62,677 bases of DNA from Bacteroidales bacterium (GTDB lineage Bacteria; Bacteroidota; Bacteroidia; Bacteroidales; UBA10428), in assembly GCA_016933335.1 (NCBI GenBank), contig JAFGBD010000037.1, positions 73,695 through 136,371 on the forward strand, given 5' to 3'. Positions 56,758 through 62,677 of this stretch are shown one piece after another (position 1 is the first letter of the stretch; each line of letters begins with the position of its first letter). The notes below the pieces were generated by a model. It did no database searches. It was not told the origin of the DNA and saw only the letters and a list, made by a program, of their open reading frames with translations. Made by a program: the position numbers and the translations under genes.

Positions 56758-58713
56758 ATGAATAGACACATTTTTTCATTGTTTGTTTTATCATTGTCTT
56801 TATTTTTCAGATTACCGGGACAGGAAGATGAGATTATTCTTACCATTGGAGATCGTGAGATTACAAGAGGAGAATTCGAAAGAATCTATCAGAAGAACAA
56901 TTCATCTGCCGTTTATGACAACAAGTCTGTCGAAGAGTATCTTGAGCTTTTCATTAATTTCAAGCTGAAGGTTATTGAGGCAGAGAATATGGGTTACGAT
57001 ACCGTTAAATCATTTATCAACGAGCTGGCCGGCTATCGCGAACAGCTTGCAAAGCCATATTTTGAAGACAAAGAATATTCAGAAAGACTACTGAAGGAAG
57101 CTTATGACCGGACCCTGCAAGAAGTAAATGCAAGTCACATTCTGATAAGACTGGACCAGGATGCATCACCTTCGGATACCGTGAAGGCTTATCAAAAGAT
57201 CATGGACATACGAAAGAGAATTCTTAAAGGTGAATCATTTTCCGGGGTGGCAAAGGCTACTTCGGATGATCCGTCAGCCAAAATAAATGGAGGTCATCTC
57301 GGATGGTTCAGTGCCTTTCAGATGATCTATCCGTTTGAAAACATCGCATATAACACAGAAATCGGAAAAATATCAATGCCTTTGCGCACAAGGTATGGAT
57401 ATCATATTATCAGGGTTAATGATAAGCGTGAGTCTCTCGGAAAGGTCAGGATAGCCCATATCCTTGTTTATGCCGGCAAGGATGAACCTGAGGCGAGGAA
57501 AGAAGGAGAAAAGAAAATAAATGAATGTTATGAGAAATTGAAAAACGGGGCAGATTTTGCCGATCTGGCAGCTGAATATTCTGATGACAGGAACACGGCA
57601 TCAGCAGGAGGCGATCTGAAATGGATCAGATCAGGCATTATACCTGATCCACTGGAGATGGAGATCTTCAGTCTTAAAGACAGCGGAGACTATACCAAAC
57701 CTCTGGCTGCCGATTACGGATTTCATATTTTCATGCTGTTGGGAAAGCAACCTCTGGAAACATTTGAAGAGCTGAAGCCTGAGCTTGAAAGGAAACTTTC
57801 AAGAGATACCAGGATCAGACAAAACGAAGAATTAATGACTGAGCGGATAAAAAACGAGAATAACTTCAGGCAATACAGTGGAAATCTTCAGCCAGTGATC
57901 GATATTCTGGATGAATCGGTATATGATGGAACATGGGACACTTCGCTTGCAAATGATCTGATCAATCCTGTTATTTCTTTTGGTGACCGTGAATATACAC
58001 AGAAAGAGTTTGCCCGTTTCATCTCGGAAAAGAAAAAATACAACAAAGGCTATACCTTTGATGAACTGGTAAATGCAAGACTCGAAGATTTCATCAAAGA
58101 AAAGGCGATGGAATATGAGAAGGGTATGCTGGAAGTCAAACATCCCGAATTTAAGAACCTGATGGAGGAATACCATGACGGCATCCTTCTTTTTAATCTG
58201 ACGGATGATATGGTCTGGAGCAAGGCAGTAAAAGATACTGCCGGGTTGAAGGCTTTCTATGAAAACAACAAAAATGATTATTTGTGGGGAGAAAGAATCA
58301 GTCTTTCAACCTATACCTTCGAAGATGAAAATCTTTTGAAGAAGGTAACCTCGGTAGCCAGGAAAAGGTCGAAGAAACCTTTTTCAGCTTCGAAAGCACA
58401 AATTTTAATCTGTGGCAGCGACACCATCAAATGTGTTCAGATCGAAGATAAAAAGTTTGAGAAGGATGATGATTCTTTGAATAAGGAGGTCTTATGGAAG
58501 AAAGGTTACTCGCTTAAACAGGAAAAGAATGATAAGATCACGATTATCCAGGTCAATGATATTCTGCCACCGGAGCCTAAAAAGCTGAATGAAGCAAAAG
58601 GCCTGATCACGGCTGATTATCAGACATATCTTGAAAAAGAATGGATCAGGTCATTGCGGGATAAATACGAGATTGAAGTTCATCAGGAGGTACTGGATAA
58701 ATTAGCACAATAA
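56758..58713 (+). CDS. Periplasmic peptidyl-prolyl isomerase, two PpiC domains
   Basis: Signal peptide (MNRHIFSLFVLSLSLFFRLPGQ), SurA/PpiD-like chaperone region to about residue 115, and two parvulin domains. Domain one is near 120-225 (NASHILIRLDQ, GGHLGWFSAFQMIYPFENIAY, YGYHIIRVND) and domain two near 229-330 (IAHILVYAGK, GGDLKWIRSG, YGFHIFMLLG). A third of the protein follows, mostly helical. It helps fold outer-membrane and secreted proteins in the periplasm. It is the first of three such genes in a row after guaB. Confidence 0.88.
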   Translation: MNRHIFSLFVLSLSLFFRLPGQEDEIILTIGDREITRGEFERIYQKNNSSAVYDNKSVEEYLELFINFKLKVIEAENMGYDTVKSFINELAGYREQLAKPYFEDKEYSERLLKEAYDRTLQEVNASHILIRLDQDASPSDTVKAYQKIMDIRKRILKGESFSGVAKATSDDPSAKINGGHLGWFSAFQMIYPFENIAYNTEIGKISMPLRTRYGYHIIRVNDKRESLGKVRIAHILVYAGKDEPEARKEGEKKINECYEKLKNGADFADLAAEYSDDRNTASAGGDLKWIRSGIIPDPLEMEIFSLKDSGDYTKPLAADYGFHIFMLLGKQPLETFEELKPELERKLSRDTRIRQNEELMTERIKNENNFRQYSGNLQPVIDILDESVYDGTWDTSLANDLINPVISFGDREYTQKEFARFISEKKKYNKGYTFDELVNARLEDFIKEKAMEYEKGMLEVKHPEFKNLMEEYHDGILLFNLTDDMVWSKAVKDTAGLKAFYENNKNDYLWGERISLSTYTFEDENLLKKVTSVARKRSKKPFSASKAQILICGSDTIKCVQIEDKKFEKDDDSLNKEVLWKKGYSLKQEKNDKITIIQVNDILPPEPKKLNEAKGLITADYQTYLEKEWIRSLRDKYEIEVHQEVLDKLAQ

Positions 58714-58863
58714 GATAAATTATCTGTTACGATCATCATTAAGATACATATTGAATATCCGCTTCTTCCTGAATATTCAGGGCATCCGGTATTCATGGGT
58801 TTTTTTGCCACAAAAACACCCGGTATGTTCAGATAATATCATAATTAATATTAAATCAAAAAA

Positions 58864-59706
58864 ATGATTCGCTTCATTCTTATTTTGATGATAGCAGGAA
58901 TCCCTTTAAGTTGCAACAGAAAAGAGGTAGTTAAAGAAGAACCTCTGGCCAGGGTTTTTGATAAATACTTGTATCCAGGTAATCTTAAAGATATTATTCC
59001 GGCTAATATATCCCATTCTGACAGCTCGATCCTTGCCAACGATTATATCGATAAATGGATCAGAAAACAGCTGCTGCTTCGAAGAGCTGAAATGAACCTG
59101 ACCGATGAAGAAAAGAATGTGGATAAACAACTTGAAAATTACAGGACTTCCCTGCTTATTTTCAAGTACGAACAAAGTCTGATCAAACAAAAACTGGATA
59201 CGATTATCAGCATGGAAGAGGTTGAGAAATATTATACCGACAATCCTGCCAACTTTGTTTTGAATGAGAATATCGTAAAGGCTGTCTATTTAAAGGTGCC
59301 AAGAGATGCCCCCGATCTCTGGAGCCTGAGAAGATGGTACAGGTCTGAAAAGGATGATGATTTGAAAAAGCTGGAAGCTTATGCTTTTCAATATGCTGAA
59401 GACTACAACTATTTCAATGACGACTGGGTGGATTTTTCGGAAATAGAAAAGAACCTTCCTGTAAAAATTGACAGGCCGGGGAGTTTTCTGAAATACAGGA
59501 AGTATTATGAAGTGAAGGATTCAACATATTATTACTTTCTTGATATTAAGGATTACAGGTTGCTGGGTACTGTAGCTCCCTTGAATTACGTGATGCAGGA
59601 TATCCGTACAATCATCATGAATAAAAGAAAAATTCAACTTGTAAACCGCCTTGAGTCAAATATTTATAATGACGCACTGAACAGGGGATATTTTACAATT
59701 TATTAG
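58864..59706 (+). CDS. SurA-like lipoprotein without PPIase domain
   Basis: Lipoprotein signal MIRFILILMIAGIPLSC with Cys17. The 280-residue body is mostly helical and charged, with the start LARVFDKYLYPGNLKDIIP and the segment WIRKQLLLRRAEMNLTDEEKNVDKQLENYRTSL, which resembles the SurA N-terminal chaperone domain. No parvulin domain with its HI...GG...F pattern is present. It probably acts as a periplasmic chaperone, perhaps with the SurA protein encoded eight bases downstream. It lies 150 bp after the PpiC gene. Confidence 0.72.
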   Translation: MIRFILILMIAGIPLSCNRKEVVKEEPLARVFDKYLYPGNLKDIIPANISHSDSSILANDYIDKWIRKQLLLRRAEMNLTDEEKNVDKQLENYRTSLLIFKYEQSLIKQKLDTIISMEEVEKYYTDNPANFVLNENIVKAVYLKVPRDAPDLWSLRRWYRSEKDDDLKKLEAYAFQYAEDYNYFNDDWVDFSEIEKNLPVKIDRPGSFLKYRKYYEVKDSTYYYFLDIKDYRLLGTVAPLNYVMQDIRTIIMNKRKIQLVNRLESNIYNDALNRGYFTIY

Positions 59707-59714
59707 TCATTGTC

Positions 59715-61052
59715 ATGCAAAGATACTGCTTGTTCTTTTTGCTTCCTTTTATATTTATCAGGTTAAGCAGCCAGTCAAAGATAGTGGATGAGATTGTGGC
59801 TACTGTCGGAGATAAGAAAATACTTTATTCAGATATCGAAAGAGAGTATTACCAGCTTCTGGCCCAGGGTAGCGATCCCGACCCGGATCTGAGGTGCAAC
59901 CTCCTCGAAGGTCTTCTGACCCAAAAACTGATGGTCAACCAGGCACAGGTTGATAGTATTGAAGTTACCGATCTTCAGGTTGAGTTATCGCTTGATAAGC
60001 GGATGCAGTATTTCATCAGCCAGATTGGCTCAGAAGAAAAGCTGGAAGAATATTTTAACAAAACAATCCTTGAAATTAAGGAAGACAACAGGGATGCTGT
60101 TCGTGAACAGCTATTGACCGAAAGTATGCGTTCGGAGATTGCCAAAGATCTTAAAATCACTCCATCTGAAATCAGGGCATTTTACAGAAGTATGCCTGCA
60201 GACAGCATTCCTTATATCAATGCCCAGGTCGAGGTCAGCCAGATTGTATTATATCCGGAATCCAGTGCTGAAGCGGTGCTGGAGGTAAGAGAAAGACTTC
60301 TTGGTCTCAGACAAAGGATTATCAATGGTGAGAGTTTTGCAACCCTTGCTGTGTTGTATTCAGAGGATCCGGGATCTGCCGCAAGGGGGGGAGATATCGG
60401 TTATTCGTTCAAAAGCGAGGTTGATCCTGAATATGCAAAAGCTGCTGCCGGACTGAAGATCGGACAGGTTTCACGCATCGTTGAGACGGCATTTGGATAT
60501 CATATCATTCAGTTACTGGACAGGGCAGGAGACAGGATTCATACCCGTCATATCCTGATGAAGCCAAAGATCTCAGCAGAGGAGAAAAGAAAAACCCAGG
60601 AACGCCTGGACAGTATTATTACCTTAATACGTCTCGATTCCATGAAATTCGAGACAGCTGCAATGTTTTTCTCGGGCGACAAGGATACAAGACTGAATGG
60701 GGGACAGATGATCAATCCGCAGACAGGTAATGCCAGGTTTGAACTTGATCAGTTTGATACCAGAGATTATATTGTAATAAATAAACTATCTGTCGGGGAG
60801 ATTTCTGATTCATATGAGTCTGTTGATGACAAAGGTAAAGTCATCTTTAAGGTTGTGAAGCTGAAATCCCGTTCAAACCCGCATGTGGCAAATTTAAAGG
60901 ATGATTACAATCTTTTCAAGCAACTGGCTGCCGCAAGCAAGGAAAATGAGATCTTTATGCAATGGATTTCAGACAAGATCAGAACGACCTACATCAAGAT
61001 CGGTGATAAGTTCAGGAATTGCGACTTTGCAATGGATGGATGGGTGAAATAA
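59715..61052 (+). CDS. surA: SurA-family periplasmic chaperone/peptidyl-prolyl isomerase
   Basis: A 445-residue protein with signal peptide (MQRYCLFFLLPFIFIRLSSQ), SurA N-domain (IVDEIVATVGDKKILYSDIEREYYQL...), and two parvulin domains, near 172-272 (VEVSQIVLYPE, GGDIGYSFKSEV, FGYHIIQLLD) and 275-385 (HTRHILMKPK, GGQMINPQTG). This is the layout of E. coli SurA, which delivers outer-membrane proteins to BAM. The symbol is given by function; three paralogues in this cluster make orthology uncertain. It is followed by the OstA-like gene after seven to sixty-seven bases. Confidence 0.85.
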   Translation: MQRYCLFFLLPFIFIRLSSQSKIVDEIVATVGDKKILYSDIEREYYQLLAQGSDPDPDLRCNLLEGLLTQKLMVNQAQVDSIEVTDLQVELSLDKRMQYFISQIGSEEKLEEYFNKTILEIKEDNRDAVREQLLTESMRSEIAKDLKITPSEIRAFYRSMPADSIPYINAQVEVSQIVLYPESSAEAVLEVRERLLGLRQRIINGESFATLAVLYSEDPGSAARGGDIGYSFKSEVDPEYAKAAAGLKIGQVSRIVETAFGYHIIQLLDRAGDRIHTRHILMKPKISAEEKRKTQERLDSIITLIRLDSMKFETAAMFFSGDKDTRLNGGQMINPQTGNARFELDQFDTRDYIVINKLSVGEISDSYESVDDKGKVIFKVVKLKSRSNPHVANLKDDYNLFKQLAAASKENEIFMQWISDKIRTTYIKIGDKFRNCDFAMDGWVK

Positions 61053-61119
61053 CCTTGATATGCTCTGTCTGACGGCTATAAGTATTCCACCGGAAAAGAT
61101 TGGAACCGCCAGGTTTCTG

Positions 61120-62613
61120 ATGGTCATCGTTTTTGTATTTTTCAATACGCATTTTATTAAGGCACAATCCACAAGAGAGATCCAATACGATGCGGAGAAT
61201 GTGGAATATGATAAAAATATTGCTGAAGGAGCGTTCAGATTGTGGGATAATGTCATTTTTACACACGAGGGTGCACAAATGTATTGTGACAGTGCATACT
61301 ACTATCCGGACAAGAATGCACTTGATGCATATAATAACATATACATTAACCAGGGGGATACACTGCATCTGTATGGGGATTTCCTAAAGTATGACGGAAA
61401 CTCAAGATTTGCACAGGTTACCGGAAAAGCTGTAAAACTGGAGGACAATAACAATCAGCTTACCACCACTGTCCTTGATTTTGACATGAAAAACAATATC
61501 GGTTATTATACCAACTGGGCAAATATCATAAGGGGAGAGAACAGGTTAAGAAGCAGGATGGGTTATTATTACTCACGGAAACATATGTATTTTTTTAAGG
61601 ACAGCGTGGTAATCATCAATCCGGACTATACCATATATTCCGATACACTGGAATACAATACCGAAACAAACATGGCTTATATGCTCGGCCCTACACGCAT
61701 AATCAGTGACAGCAATGATATTTACTGTGAAAAAGGCTGGTACGATATGGAGAAAAATATTTCCCTGTTGAAAAAGAATGCCATGATGCAGAACAGTAAG
61801 CAAACAGTGAAGGGCGATAGTCTGTATTATGAACGTGACAATGGTTTTGGCAGGGCATACAGCAGGGTTGAATTGTTTGACCGGGAACAAAATGTAATTT
61901 TGAAAGGTAATTTTGCTGATTACTATGAAAAAACAGAAAACTCTCTTTTAACTGATAGCGCCGTTTTTATTCAAATCACTGATGATGATTCCATCTATGT
62001 ACATGCAGATACATTAAGATCTGAGCTCGATACCACAGGTTCAAAACTGATCAGGGCATATTTTAAGGTCATGCTTTATAAATCAGATCTTCAGGGCAAA
62101 TGCGATTCAATGACATACTCTTATACAGATTCGGTAATCAGGCTTTATCATGAACCTGTGCTTTGGTCCGAAGGCAACCAGTTAACTGCGGAATACATTG
62201 AGATTACAACCATAAACAAGAGAGTTGATGAGATGCACCTTCAGCAGAACGCCTTTATCGTGAACATGGCAAATTCCGATCTCTTCAACCAGATAAAGGG
62301 AAGAGATATGATATGTTACTTTAATGAAAATGAATTATATAAAATAGATGTTTCAGGTAATGGTGAATCTATCTACTATATTGTTGATGATAATGAGATG
62401 ATTGGTGTCAACAAATCTGAAAGTTCGAATATCTTAATTCTCTGGGCAGAAGGGGAGGTACAGTCTATCAAGTCAGAACCAAGTCCGAATGCGACGCTTT
62501 ATCCCCTGGATGAGCTTACGGAAACAGAATCGAAGCTGAGGGATTTTAAATGGCTAGAGGATCAAAGGCCTAAAACAAAACATGATATTTTTAATTCTAC
62601 TTTGACACATTAG
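61120..62613 (+). CDS. OstA/LptA-like protein for LPS transport
   Basis: Product of 497 residues from the ATG at 61120 (MVIVFVFFNTHFIKAQS signal). Residues from about 20 to 400 form repeated short strands of OstA_N type (IQYDAENVEYDKN, GAQMYCDSAYYYPDKNALDAYNNIYINQGD, YYERDNGFGRAYSRVELFD), as in LptA and the N-terminus of LptD, the periplasmic beta-jellyroll that carries LPS. An upstream start at 61060 (61060-61119) would add 20 residues before the signal peptide. The group guaB-ppi-lipoprotein-surA-ostA links protein and LPS assembly. Long C-terminal residues (400-497) are not recognised. Confidence 0.8.
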   Translation: MVIVFVFFNTHFIKAQSTREIQYDAENVEYDKNIAEGAFRLWDNVIFTHEGAQMYCDSAYYYPDKNALDAYNNIYINQGDTLHLYGDFLKYDGNSRFAQVTGKAVKLEDNNNQLTTTVLDFDMKNNIGYYTNWANIIRGENRLRSRMGYYYSRKHMYFFKDSVVIINPDYTIYSDTLEYNTETNMAYMLGPTRIISDSNDIYCEKGWYDMEKNISLLKKNAMMQNSKQTVKGDSLYYERDNGFGRAYSRVELFDREQNVILKGNFADYYEKTENSLLTDSAVFIQITDDDSIYVHADTLRSELDTTGSKLIRAYFKVMLYKSDLQGKCDSMTYSYTDSVIRLYHEPVLWSEGNQLTAEYIEITTINKRVDEMHLQQNAFIVNMANSDLFNQIKGRDMICYFNENELYKIDVSGNGESIYYIVDDNEMIGVNKSESSNILILWAEGEVQSIKSEPSPNATLYPLDELTETESKLRDFKWLEDQRPKTKHDIFNSTLTH

Positions 62614-62677
62614 AAAATTCCTTTAAATAAGCGCCGTTTATATCTCTTTGTCGTCGATAATGCCGGGTAATAATCAA

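Overview
The window is chromosomal DNA from a member of the Bacteroidota, most likely a Bacteroidales or related free-living lineage. Four observations support this. The proteins include type IX secretion (T9SS) sorting domains of types A and B, a PorP/SprF protein and a giant SprB-like adhesin. Promoters match the Bacteroidota pattern TTG-n19-21-TAnnTTTG. The RND efflux operon carries a PG0541-type PII-like gene. Several genes start with TTG and ribosome binding sites are weak. No rRNA, tRNA, CRISPR array, insertion sequence or prophage was recognised.

Layout. 1-105 is the 3' end of an unidentified + strand gene. 159-5420 (-) is the branched-chain amino acid operon ilvD-ilvB-ilvN-ilvC. It is preceded by a 20-residue leader peptide rich in Leu, Ile and Val and an attenuator (5635-5757), driven by a recognisable promoter. 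5947-13584 holds a methyltransferase, a VOC protein, a DEDDy exonuclease, an outer-membrane lipoprotein and a four-gene run of three GNAT/FemAB-like acyltransferases plus a polysaccharide deacetylase. 13691-17908 holds CstA, an MFS exporter and an MscS channel. 18047-24649 (-) is a complete efflux operon: tetR, tolC, adaptor, RND pump and PII-like protein. 25147-28409 holds a T9SS cargo protein and a TMTC-like membrane/TPR protein.

28470-38699 (+) is a surface polysaccharide locus: GT2, two GT4, sulfotransferase, a further glycosyltransferase, Wzx flippase, a radical SAM protein with a methylthiotransferase-like N-terminus, a pyruvyltransferase and a SPASM radical SAM protein. A second sulfotransferase and an N-terminally anchored deaminase face it at 38760-40291 (-). 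The predicted product is a sulfated, pyruvylated glycan.

40413-42530 (+) encodes a TPR protein and a secreted protein. 42610-54302 (-) is a T9SS surface operon: a 2769-residue adhesin, a 299-residue secreted protein, a type B CTD protein and a PorP/SprF protein. The adhesin and the 299-residue protein lack a classical CTD but share a C-terminal tail, TGPxYHLPN, conserved in protein while its codons differ. This is the best candidate in the window for something undescribed. 55256-62613 (+) holds guaB, then three SurA/PpiC-like periplasmic proteins and an OstA/LptA-like protein, an outer-membrane biogenesis group. All assignments come from reading the sequence and family knowledge; no database search was run.
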